Shown: positions 43,294 to 50,911 of the stretch, in pieces
How positions within the stretch are numbered: position 1 is the stretch's first letter
Layout of the letters: the number at the start of each line of letters is the position of its first letter
From: Anaerovibrio lipolyticus DSM 3074
GTDB taxonomy: Bacteria > Bacillota > Negativicutes > Selenomonadales > Selenomonadaceae
DNA: 64,000 bases
Direction: 5' to 3'
Assembly: GCF_900141865.1 (NCBI RefSeq)
Contig: NZ_FQYW01000016.1
Coordinates: forward strand, 20,492 to 84,491
The notes under the pieces: generated by a model
What the model saw: only the letters and a program-made list of their open reading frames with translations
What the model was told of the DNA's origin: nothing
Database searches by the model: none
Translations under genes and position numbers: made by a program

Positions 43294-44085
43294 TCAATAA
43301 ATTATAGATTGACCGTCCTTTGGCATATCATAATTAGTTACATTACGTTCGGCAAGGTTGCCCTTTAGTGTATGGCGGGTGAGTGCGGCATGGGCAACAT
43401 TATCCAGATGCGTCAGATACAGTCTGGCGTTAGGCACAGTCTTGGCAACGCAGTGGACATCTTCGGCATCCATGATTAGTCGGCCATTTTCCACCGTCTC
43501 GGCGGCACAGCAGTTGAGTGCTACGACTTCCGGTTTCCAACGCTTCAAGGAGTCGGCTACTGCGGAATACCATATCGTATCACCGGCTAGATAAAAGTTT
43601 TTTTCAATTTCGCTTTCAAACATTATCCCCATTGCATCACCACAGGGATTTACTGTGCCATGGAGAGCTGGTACCTTGGTCAGCTTTGCTTGGCCAAACA
43701 GCATGCCTGCGTCGGAAAGTACGGTCACATCGTGGAAGCCGGATTTTTTGAAGACAGTGGCATCTGCTTCATTTTGGCAAATTACAGGCACATTCTTGTC
43801 CAAAGGTGCGCCCACAGTACCATCCATGGACATATCGATGTGGTCGGGATGGATATGCGTTACCAGATAATAATCAATTCCGGCGAGTATTTCTTCCATC
43901 GGCATGGGAAGGTCATAGAAGGGCATAGGCAAATGCTCCTTCATTTCATCCGGCACATGATAAGGCTTGCCGGGAACATCGACGAAGGAAAACTGGTGCT
44001 TGGGCATCAGCCACGGGTCAATCAGGAAAGTTTTGTCGGCATATTCAAGGCGGTTGGTGGCATTGCGGATTTGTGTCAATTTCAT
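43294..44085 (-). CDS. MBL fold metallo-hydrolase
   Basis: 263 residues of the UlaG/L-ascorbate-6-phosphate-lactonase-like branch of the metallo-beta-lactamase fold. Metal motif THIHPDHIDMS, later Asp in NFYLAGDTIWY, and a final His in YLTHLDN. Substrate unknown. ATG 44085 has AAAGGAG 8 bp upstream; the ATG at 44091 is too close to it. Divergent from, and probably controlled by, the LysR regulator. Confidence 0.88.
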   Translation of the reverse strand: MKLTQIRNATNRLEYADKTFLIDPWLMPKHQFSFVDVPGKPYHVPDEMKEHLPMPFYDLPMPMEEILAGIDYYLVTHIHPDHIDMSMDGTVGAPLDKNVPVICQNEADATVFKKSGFHDVTVLSDAGMLFGQAKLTKVPALHGTVNPCGDAMGIMFESEIEKNFYLAGDTIWYSAVADSLKRWKPEVVALNCCAAETVENGRLIMDAEDVHCVAKTVPNARLYLTHLDNVAHAALTRHTLKGNLAERNVTNYDMPKDGQSIIY

Positions 44086-44139
44086 GGTCATGTCTCCTTT
44101 TTTGTAAACTATGAATTGCTTTATCTAATTTATGCTTCT

Positions 44140-44213
44140 AGTATAATGCTCATATTGAGGTACAACAAGCAAGGAAATTCTCTTTTGACGCAATAAAAAG
44201 GTTGCTGTAAAAT
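44140..44213. promoter_or_regulatory. Divergent promoters between the MBL and LysR genes
   Basis: Minus-strand TATACT (complement 44140-44145) and TTGTTG (complement 44163-44168), 17 bp apart, read the MBL gene. Plus-strand TTGACG (44185-44190) and TAAAAT (44208-44213), 17 bp apart, read lysR. The short gap between them is where a LysR-type dimer would bind. Confidence 0.65.
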
Positions 44214-44231
44214 AATAGGAGGGGGGATTTG

Positions 44232-45149
44232 ATGAATCAGAAGCAAATGGAATATTTTCTCGAAGTACATAGGCAAGGCAATATTCAAAGTGCCGCAGAT
44301 AAGCTCTATGTGTCGCGGCAAGGTGTCAGTAAGATGCTTAAGACTTTGGAGGAAGAACTAGGGCAGCTGCTCTTTATACGTAATCCGCATGGTCTTGTTC
44401 CTACTGACTATGCCAATGCACTGTTACCGCATGTGCAGCGGCTGCTGGCAGAATATCGGAGCATTGCGAGCATGAGCACATTGGCGTCCCAATCCAAAAG
44501 CGTGGTGACTATATATGCGCTTGATCACATTATGGCTTACTTGGGGGCAGAGTTCCTTTTGAATTTTCACCATGCATACCCAGATATTATTCTCAGCACT
44601 GTGGATACGACAGATGATGCAGCCTTGAAGGGCGTGCTGGAAAAGCAATGCAACTTTGCCATTGTCACAGGAGAAGCTGACAAAAATCGTTTCGAAGCTG
44701 AACCACTGTTCTTTTCACGGTACTGCGCGCGGCTCCATCGCCAGCATCCGCTGGCCGGCAGAGAAAAAATTGATTATGCGGATCTGGAAGGCGCGCGCAT
44801 CGTCAGCAAGGGGCGGGCCTATCAATGTTTCAGACATAATATTGATAAATATATACTATTGCCAGGATTAAATGTTGACATTGTAGCCGAAACTGCCGAT
44901 GAAATGATTATCACCGACCTGATTCTTCGGCATCAGGCTATAAACCTTGGCTATGATTACTCTGCTGTACTGAATAATCACCCGGATATAATTTCAAAGC
45001 CATTAGGCACAGGCGATGATATTGGTCAAACCGTATATCTTGTCTGGGATAAATCTACAGTTCTTACTCAGGCTAGCCAAAACTTCCGTTCCTTCCTACT
45101 GAAATGGTTACCTACAAATGGTAAAGATAAAGTTGTCTGGCCTGTGTGA
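44232..45149 (+). CDS. LysR family transcriptional regulator
   Basis: 305 residues. The N-terminal winged HTH is MEYFLEVHRQGNIQSAADKL, then YVSRQGVSKMLKTLEEELG; a periplasmic-binding-like effector domain follows from about residue 90. RBS AGGAGGGGGG. The divergent MBL hydrolase is the likely target; the inducer is unknown. Placed between two broken DUF1294 units. Confidence 0.9.
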   Translation: MNQKQMEYFLEVHRQGNIQSAADKLYVSRQGVSKMLKTLEEELGQLLFIRNPHGLVPTDYANALLPHVQRLLAEYRSIASMSTLASQSKSVVTIYALDHIMAYLGAEFLLNFHHAYPDIILSTVDTTDDAALKGVLEKQCNFAIVTGEADKNRFEAEPLFFSRYCARLHRQHPLAGREKIDYADLEGARIVSKGRAYQCFRHNIDKYILLPGLNVDIVAETADEMIITDLILRHQAINLGYDYSAVLNNHPDIISKPLGTGDDIGQTVYLVWDKSTVLTQASQNFRSFLLKWLPTNGKDKVVWPV

Positions 45150-45222
45150 CAAATAATCAGTTAATGACTTGTTTAATTTTAGACAAAGATAAGCTACTCA
45201 CATTTGAGCGAAAATCTTGCAG

Positions 45223-45408
45223 GATAAGCTATGTGCAATAAAGCATTGGTGGCGGGTGCCGGAAATAACATTACTTGGAATAGCAGCTATCGGTGGAAGC
45301 ATTGGGGCATTGCTGGGAATGAGAATATTCCATCACAAAACCTTGCATCTAAAATTCAAGTCTGGTGTGCCGGTGATATTGGTATTGCAGGTGGCAGGAG
45401 TGCTATAG
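45223..45408 (+). pseudogene. DUF1294, copy D, 5'-truncated
   Basis: Begins inside the gene at DKLCAIKHWWRVPEITLLG and matches copy C to the C-terminal LVLQVAG. The junction carries GATAAGCTA, also present 40 bp upstream (45187), a possible microhomology. No start codon or helix 1 remains. Confidence 0.75.
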
Positions 45409-45410
45409 AT

Positions 45411-45482
45411 ATGATTGCCCGTTTCACAAAACTTACTGTTGACCAGATTAAGGAAATCGGCAAGAAAAATGCACTTCTATAA
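45411..45482 (+). pseudogene. C-terminal fragment of an Rpn-like transposase/nuclease
   Basis: Twenty-three codons (IARFTKLTVDQIKEIGKKNALL) nearly matching the end of the fragment at 50223-50468. Such tails close Rpn/PD-(D/E)XK family proteins. Confidence 0.55.
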
Positions 45483-45550
45483 TTAGGGAAATGCGATTTT
45501 AGCACTTAGCCGGACTGCTGTTGTGCATTTGTATAGGTAAATGATTTGAT

Positions 45551-45594
45551 TGCCCTGTTGGAGAATGTAAGTTCTCTGGCAGGGCACTTTTTTT
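45551..45594 (+). terminator. Terminator
   Basis: TGCCCTG...TCTCTGGCAGGGCA hairpin (14-bp arms with a wobble) followed by seven T. Confidence 0.85.
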
Positions 45595-45666
45595 GACCAC
45601 TCAAACCTTGATTTTACTGGCGGGGCGGATATAATGGGGGTAAGAAAAGGGAGAGGATTTTAACTT

Positions 45667-45924
45667 GTGGCAGCAGAAAAGGCGGTGACCATTATGGGAT
45701 TTTTGTTCAGAGCTTCGATATTAGCTGATTCAGACCCTTATAATGCTTGCCATTACTCAGTCGAAGAACATCCCCATTATATGGACTGTGAAAATTGCCA
45801 GAATAAATCTTGGTGTGACATATTTGCACTCAATGAAGAAATAAGGGCTGGCAGGGAAGCACAGACTATGGCTGAGGAATTATTGAAACATTTTGAGCCG
45901 AAACGGAAATGTAAGTTGCCTTAG
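45667..45924 (+). CDS. Small cysteine-rich hypothetical protein
   Basis: 85 residues with a Cys cluster CENCQNKSWC in the middle that could bind zinc or an iron-sulfur cluster. No known family. GTG start behind GGGAGAGGA; an ATG at 45694 behind AAGGCGGTG is also possible. First of a same-strand run (45667 to 48654) leading into the DNPH1-UDG gene. Confidence 0.55.
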   Translation: MAAEKAVTIMGFLFRASILADSDPYNACHYSVEEHPHYMDCENCQNKSWCDIFALNEEIRAGREAQTMAEELLKHFEPKRKCKLP

Positions 45925-45956
45925 AAATATGGCCATGCTGAAAGGTGGTGGAGGTT

Positions 45957-46220
45957 ATGTTCTCATTATTCATAGCATTAACATGGATTATCATTATAGG
46001 TGCTCTAATAGGTGCGTTAATATCAGGAATTAGGGCTTTGCCACGTATTGCCAGAGAAGAACAATTCCGCCAGCAGAAAGAAAAAGAATATCTTGCAAGT
46101 ATTGAGAAATGGAAAGAATGGGATATGGAGCACTATCAAACATTTGTAAAATTGAATCCATTTAATCGAAAAAATTATTATGGCCTTATGCCTGAAAACA
46201 GGCCTAAAGATATTCCGTGA
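45957..46220 (+). CDS. Small membrane protein
   Basis: 87 residues: one N-terminal membrane helix (FIALTWIIIIGALIGALISG) and a basic/charged cytoplasmic tail rich in Arg, Glu and Lys. ATG 45957 preceded by AAAGGTGG. Function unknown; same direction as its neighbours. Confidence 0.55.
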   Translation: MFSLFIALTWIIIIGALIGALISGIRALPRIAREEQFRQQKEKEYLASIEKWKEWDMEHYQTFVKLNPFNRKNYYGLMPENRPKDIP

Positions 46221-46277
46221 AATGAGTAGGAACAAATTATGTCCCTAACAAACTGAAAAATAAAGGAGGCGTTGTGA

Positions 46278-46730
46278 ATGAACAAGAAACTTATTCGCCA
46301 TATAAACCTTATTGGCCATGAGATAAACCAGTCTATTGAGGATGGGTATCCAGAGTCAGATCGGGAAATATATTGCAAACGCCTCCATACTATCAAGGAG
46401 CCGGATGAAAAGGATTGTATGAATTGCCCGTATTTTGGGGGGCTTGGACAAGGAACCGCCCATGAATGTGTATGGGAAGAACCAGTGGATATCAGCTCGG
46501 AGCTTTACAGGGTTATTCAGCACAAGGACAGATACAAGGAAATGGAGCGGGTATCTGAAATGATAGAGGCCGGGGTTGTGGACAAAGAGAAAATATATCC
46601 TTTTGAAAAACTTACCCCTGAGGAAATGGCCCAATTGGCATCAGAGGCTTTAAAGACCCCAAGCAAGCCAATGACTGATGAGGAAAAAGCAGAAGATGAT
46701 GCTGAACATGGATATTTTGAGGATGATTAA
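46278..46730 (+). CDS. Hypothetical protein with metal-binding-like cysteines
   Basis: 150 residues. The N-terminal half has CKRLHTI, CMNCPYFGG and HECVWEEP, which together could form a four-cysteine zinc or iron-sulfur site. The C-terminal half is acidic. RBS AAGGAGG. Separated by 29 bp from the DNPH1-UDG fusion and likely in its operon, so a part in the same process is possible but not shown. Confidence 0.6.
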   Translation: MNKKLIRHINLIGHEINQSIEDGYPESDREIYCKRLHTIKEPDEKDCMNCPYFGGLGQGTAHECVWEEPVDISSELYRVIQHKDRYKEMERVSEMIEAGVVDKEKIYPFEKLTPEEMAQLASEALKTPSKPMTDEEKAEDDAEHGYFEDD

Positions 46731-46759
46731 ATAAGATATTTTGAAATGAGGTATAGACC

Positions 46760-47974
46760 ATGAAGATTTATTTTGCTGGTTCCATCCGTGGTGGCAGGAA
46801 GGATGCGGAACTTTATCGTAAGGTTATAGCTGCCTTGAAGGAAAAGCATCAGGTCCTTACTGAGCATGTGGGGGATTTGAGCCTTTCCGTCGTGGAAGAT
46901 AAAGGGGATAAGGCTATTTACGAACAGGACACGGCATGGCTTCGTGAATGTGATGTTGTGGTGGCTGAGTGTACCCAGGTGTCTCTTGGGGTAGGTTATG
47001 AGCTGGCCTATGCTGAAGCCCATAATAAGGAAGTCCATATCTTTTACCGCCCTAATGAAACACAGCTTTCCGCCATGCTTTCCGGAAACGAATATTTTAA
47101 GATTCACCGCTATAACAGTGAAGATGAGCTGCTGGAGCTGGTGAAAAAATTGTGGGGGGTAAATTTCATGCAGACAGATAAGGCTGAGCAATATCGTGAG
47201 TTGGTGGAGGAGTCGCAAAAATCCTATCGCGATAATCCTGACGATCATAAAAATAACAAAATTGAATTGGCTGCTCTCGATACTGATAACTGTAAGGAAA
47301 TAAATCTCTACACGTACTGGCAAGGGCTGGGGTACGCCAAAAAGACTCCACACATAAAATATCTGTTGGTTGGCCAGGACTGGGGCAACCCTTTCTTTGG
47401 GCGAGATAATTTTATTGATAGAGTCATTGCCATAAATAATGGCAGTGATAAACCTTATTATAAAAAGGCGGTATTTGACACTGATGACAATTTAGTGGAA
47501 CTGTTTAAGGTGCTTAAAGACAGCCAGGGAGAACCTTATAATATTGCTACTAAACGCTATGATGATCTGTTCTTCACCAATTTCTGCCTTGGTTACAGAA
47601 AGGGCAAGGAAAGTGGCGGTATGCCAAAAGGCCTTATGAAAAAGGATGCTGCATTTTTTAAGGAGCTAGTGGCTATTTTGGAGCCGGATAATATTCTATG
47701 CCTTGGAAAACGCACCTTTGAATGTGTTTATGAGGCATTATGTGGTTATAAAACCCAGAAGCCAGAAGGCTTTGGCGGGGCATATAATGATTTTATTGAA
47801 AAATATAAACCAATTGATGCTGAATATGGAGAAAACAAGACCACAAGAATTTTCCCCCTGGCACATCCCGGATATATGGGAATAATGAACCGCATAAACA
47901 GGAAGGGAACTGTTAGAGAAGGACTTGAAAAACAAAAGGATGATTGGGAGAAAATAGCGAAACAGCGGGGCTGA
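46760..47974 (+). CDS. Fusion of DNPH1-like nucleotide N-hydrolase and uracil-DNA-glycosylase-like domain
   Basis: 404 residues with two parts. Residues 1-135 match DNPH1/Rcl 2'-deoxynucleoside-5'-phosphate N-hydrolase: KIYFAGSIRGGRKD, LTEHVGD, IYEQDTAWLRECDVVVAE and SLGVGYELAYAEA, whose Glu (about 81) is the expected catalytic residue. Residues 185-404 look like the UDG superfamily: YLLVGQDWGNPFFG (motif 1 position), ILCLGKRTFECVYEAL, and FPLAHPGYMGIMNR (motif 2 position). DNPH1 clears modified dUMP such as 5-hydroxymethyl-dUMP; UDG-fold enzymes remove uracil-type bases from DNA. The stop overlaps the next gene's start (TGATG). First-domain call strong, second moderate. Confidence 0.75.
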   Translation: MKIYFAGSIRGGRKDAELYRKVIAALKEKHQVLTEHVGDLSLSVVEDKGDKAIYEQDTAWLRECDVVVAECTQVSLGVGYELAYAEAHNKEVHIFYRPNETQLSAMLSGNEYFKIHRYNSEDELLELVKKLWGVNFMQTDKAEQYRELVEESQKSYRDNPDDHKNNKIELAALDTDNCKEINLYTYWQGLGYAKKTPHIKYLLVGQDWGNPFFGRDNFIDRVIAINNGSDKPYYKKAVFDTDDNLVELFKVLKDSQGEPYNIATKRYDDLFFTNFCLGYRKGKESGGMPKGLMKKDAAFFKELVAILEPDNILCLGKRTFECVYEALCGYKTQKPEGFGGAYNDFIEKYKPIDAEYGENKTTRIFPLAHPGYMGIMNRINRKGTVREGLEKQKDDWEKIAKQRG

Positions 47975-48654
47975 TGGAAATGATTATATCCACATGGAAT
48001 ATTGAACGGTTTAAGCATAAGGATAAAGACCAGCAAATGTATCAGCTTTGCCATGAGCAAAAGGCTGATATAATGGTGTTAACGGAGTCTGACAGGCAAT
48101 TTAAACAGAATTATTCCTATGAGTTTCATACGCCATTAATTACCCAGGCACCAGCGGATTATCCTCTTCCCGCCAGATATGAGGACACAGAAAACCGCGT
48201 GTCCATATATAGCAATTATCCCCTTGTGAAGATGCACGAAACCCATGATAAATACACCGCTATTTGTGCCGAACTGGCCACAGATTGCGGAAATCTGCTG
48301 GTATATGGAACTATTGTAGGAATACTGGGCAACAGAACGGCCACCTTCAAGGACGAAGTAAGGCATCACATTGAGGATATACAGAGGTTGTCCAAACTTG
48401 GGAATATGTGTATTTGTGGGGATTTTAACTGCAGCTTCTCAGATAATTACTATTTCACAAATTTTGCCAGAAAGTCATTTCTGAATATATTTGAGCAAGA
48501 AAATATAAAGCTGCTCACCAAGGAGCAGACTGAGTGTATTGACCATATAGCAGTTTCCGGGGATTTTGTGGGGGATATGAAGTGTAAAGTCTCTGAGTGG
48601 AATTTGGAAAAGAAGCTGTCTGATCATAAGGGGATTACCGTGGAATTGTACTAG
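47974..48654 (+). CDS. Endonuclease/exonuclease/phosphatase (EEP) family protein
   Basis: 226 residues of the ExoIII/APE1/DNase I fold. Catalytic motifs: STWNIERF (Asn), MVLTESDR (Glu), CICGDFNCSFSD (Asp/Asn) and SDHKGITVEL (Asp-His). Overlaps the preceding fusion gene by one base, so the products should be made together. With a glycosylase partner the natural guess is an abasic-site endonuclease, but EEP proteins also cut phosphoesters in nucleotides and lipids. A TTG at 47944 could extend it into the upstream gene but has no ribosome site. Confidence 0.85.
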   Translation: MEMIISTWNIERFKHKDKDQQMYQLCHEQKADIMVLTESDRQFKQNYSYEFHTPLITQAPADYPLPARYEDTENRVSIYSNYPLVKMHETHDKYTAICAELATDCGNLLVYGTIVGILGNRTATFKDEVRHHIEDIQRLSKLGNMCICGDFNCSFSDNYYFTNFARKSFLNIFEQENIKLLTKEQTECIDHIAVSGDFVGDMKCKVSEWNLEKKLSDHKGITVELY

Positions 48655-48748
48655 GAGGCTAAAAAAAGGAGAATGGGGATGTATGAAACTCCACCGTTAG
48701 ATGTTGATATCTAAGTTAATATGCCTTTTTAAAAGGAGGTGCGTGGGC

Positions 48749-48964
48749 GTGTCAGCTAAGTATGAATTTTACAAATAAAATAAGGATGATTTAATTTACT
48801 GGGTAGATGATCCACGCATAATAGGAGAACGTCTTTTTAGCTTCGACAAAAAGAAAGTCTTTAATCTTTTTTCAGATTATCCATGGAAGCTAACTAAGGA
48901 ACAAAAGGACATATTCGACCGGGAAAATCCCTACTGGGCGGAGTTTTTCAAGGATAGAACGTAA
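48749..48964 (+). pseudogene. Small conserved protein interrupted by an in-frame stop
   Basis: Good ribosome site AAAGGAGGTG and GTG start, but codon 10 is TAA (48776-48778). After it the same frame stays open for 61 codons with coding-like sequence (DLIYWVDDPRIIGERLFSFD, FSDYPWKLTKEQKDIFDREN, PYWAEFFKD). This resembles small proteins in which the phrase FDKKK.FNLF.DYP is conserved. Nonsense mutation, sequencing error or recoding are possible. Confidence 0.6.
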
Positions 48965-49067
48965 TTCATTATATGGAGGGTAATTCAACTTCAGATGTAA
49001 GATAGGAGACGGTTGGTATGAATCTTAGTGATATGGGTTTCCGTGGTTATATCATAATTTCATTATT

Positions 49068-49352
49068 TTGCAATTAACAGAGCGGCTAAAAAGTGTTGCT
49101 AATGATTTCCCAGGGGCTAAGAATGCAGAGTGTGCCTTGGTTTATGGGTATATTGATCATACTGCTGGTTTAACTCTTGAAATTTTAGCGCTAGGCAATA
49201 AAAGTGGCAGTGATTTTCACTTTGAAAATGGGAACAATAATATACGTTCATTTATCAGAATAGGAGCAGTGAAAGACTGTGTATTTTACAGCGCTGATAG
49301 TAACGAAGAATATGTATCTCGGTATGTAGTAATGAATAGAATGTCATATTAA
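49068..49352 (+). CDS. Hypothetical small protein, possibly 5'-broken
   Basis: 94 codons from a TTG (QLTERLKSVANDFPGAKNAE, then LVYGYIDHTAGLTLEIL). No ribosome site precedes this TTG. A better start, ATG 49018 behind AGGAGACGG, opens another frame that stops after 19 codons near the same place, so a frameshift around 49060 may have split the gene. Family unknown. Confidence 0.4.
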   Translation: MQLTERLKSVANDFPGAKNAECALVYGYIDHTAGLTLEILALGNKSGSDFHFENGNNNIRSFIRIGAVKDCVFYSADSNEEYVSRYVVMNRMSY

Positions 49353-49452
49353 TGAATGAAATGCCATAATTTTAACATAGGTGTTTTTTTGACTTAACGC
49401 TTGCTGTATTGCGCATAAACTAACAGAGTCGTCTGGTGGGATAGCACTTGTG

Positions 49453-49482
49453 ACCAAGTCGGGCGTTGAGCTTGGCTTTTTT
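49453..49482 (+). terminator. Possible weak terminator
   Basis: ACCAAG/CTTGGCT short stem with six T. Confidence 0.4.
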
Positions 49483-49558
49483 ACTTTATAGAGAAACTAA
49501 CCTTTTGCTTGCAAATAGCAATCGATTAGCATAAAATTTAATAAAGGAGGAGAGCATC

Positions 49559-49864
49559 ATGGCAAGAACAGCTAATATATTTGCAAGGGTTGAACCAGAG
49601 CTAAAAGAACAGGCTGAGCTTGTTCTTAACGAGTTAGGGATTCCTATGTCCAATGCTGTAGGTATGTTTTTAAAACAGATTGTATTGCAAAGAGGCATCC
49701 CTTTTGAAATGAAGTTACCTAAAAGAAGCCCACTTGCTTATGAAATGTTAAGCAAAGAAGAATTTGATAATGAAATACAAAAAGGCATGGACAGTATAGC
49801 CAACGGTCAGACTATTTCTGCTCAAGAACTGCGTGCCGAGCTGAAGAGGAACTTTGGGATATGA
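49559..49864 (+). CDS. RelB/DinJ family antitoxin
   Basis: 101 residues with the ribbon-helix-helix N-terminus NIFARVEPELKEQAELVLNE, LGIPMSNAVGMFLKQIV and a RGIPFEMKLP link, typical of DinJ. The C-terminal part would wrap and block the toxin. RBS AAGGAGG. Stop overlaps the toxin start by 4 bp (ATGA). Confidence 0.9.
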   Translation: MARTANIFARVEPELKEQAELVLNELGIPMSNAVGMFLKQIVLQRGIPFEMKLPKRSPLAYEMLSKEEFDNEIQKGMDSIANGQTISAQELRAELKRNFGI

Positions 49865-50184
49865 GTTATTATATTGATTATTCCAGTGAAGCAAGGCAGG
49901 ATATATACGACATTTACCAATATATTGCAGATCAGTTAAAATCACCTAGTGTGGCTGCTGAATTGGTGAATTCCATTATTGATGAAGTGGAAAAACTTGA
50001 CGAGATGCCGTTTCGTCACCAGTTGTATAAAGATGAGCCTTGGCATTCCAAAGGATTACGATATATTTGTGTAAATAATTATTTAATTTTTTATCTGCCC
50101 AATAAAGAGGATAGTACAGTATATGTTGTTAGGATTATTTACGGTGGGCGTGATTTGGGAAAGCAGCTTAAGACAATTGTATAA
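49861..50184 (+). CDS. RelE/ParE family toxin
   Basis: 107 residues with the RelE/ParE barrel pattern: DYSSEARQDIYDIYQYIADQ, a PFRHQLYKDEPWHSKGLR segment, YLIFYLPNKEDSTVYVVRIIYGGRD. The YGGRD end and the ParE-like N-terminal helices leave it open whether it cleaves mRNA or targets gyrase. Coupled to the antitoxin. Confidence 0.9.
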   Translation: MSYYIDYSSEARQDIYDIYQYIADQLKSPSVAAELVNSIIDEVEKLDEMPFRHQLYKDEPWHSKGLRYICVNNYLIFYLPNKEDSTVYVVRIIYGGRDLGKQLKTIV

Positions 50185-50222
50185 ATAATAATTCTAATGC
50201 TGATTTTAAATCTAGTACAGCA

Positions 50223-50468
50223 TTGTTTCATATAGATTATGATGATACCCGTTTCCCGGCAACATCAAGTCGCAAGCGTAGGTTTAAGACTACTGAGGAA
50301 GGAGTGAGCGAAATGTGTGAGGTAATTGAGAGAAATAGAGCTGAGGCTAAGATTGAAGTGGCTATTGAGATGCTCAAAGAAAAGATGTCCGTAGAAACGA
50401 TTGCACGTTTAACCAAGCTCACTGTCGAGCAGATTACAGAGATTGGTAAGAAAAATTCTCTAATCTAA
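50223..50468 (+). pseudogene. C-terminal fragment of an Rpn-like recombination-promoting nuclease/transposase
   Basis: The part from about 50302 on (CEVIERNRAEAKIEVAIEML and TIARLTKLTVEQITEIGKKN) is the known C-terminal tail of this family; upstream sequence is short and unlike the nuclease core. No catalytic domain remains. The same tail occurs at 45411-45482. Confidence 0.6.
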
Positions 50469-50485
50469 TATTTCGATTTCAAATG

Positions 50486-50511
50486 ACTCCTGGCTACGGC
50501 TGGGAGTTTTT
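50486..50511 (+). terminator. Terminator
   Basis: ACTCCTGGC...GCTGGGAGT hairpin followed by five T; close relative of the one at 40879-40904. Confidence 0.7.
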
Positions 50512-50622
50512 GGGTATATATTAAACATTGTTTTATGTTGTAACAAGAAAGAATACTTGGAGCTCTGGATTGAAATAATACTATCGTGGCTATAATCTCA
50601 ACTATTGAGTGGCCAGATTTAA

Positions 50623-50846
50623 TTAAGACACAACGGGTGTTACAGCTTTTTTGGCCAATAACTCAAGCAGACGCTTGGAAGGTCCAATCATATCATATGC
50701 TTTACTCATATCTTACACATCCTTTCTGGCATAAATCTTCTCAAGTATATCAATTAACAATTTAATGTTGTTCTTCTCAGTTTTGGAGAGGTCGGAATTT
50801 AGCTCGGCTGCCTTTGTAGATGACTTTTTTGTATTTATATTATATA
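50623..50846 (-). pseudogene. Degenerate minus-strand gene pair
   Basis: Two short frames read leftward: an upstream one without a start codon ending at 50713 (SDLSKTEKNNIKLLIDILEK), and one 28-residue frame with ATG 50709 behind AAAGGATGTG (MSKAYDMIGPSKRLLELLAK) ending at 50623. The coding-like composition and 3-bp spacing suggest the remains of an operon; families not recognised. Confidence 0.35.
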
Positions 50847-50911
50847 ATTAACTCAAATATCATGGACGTTTTGTAACCTGTAGAAGAAAAAACAGATGAG
50901 GAGGACGAGGT

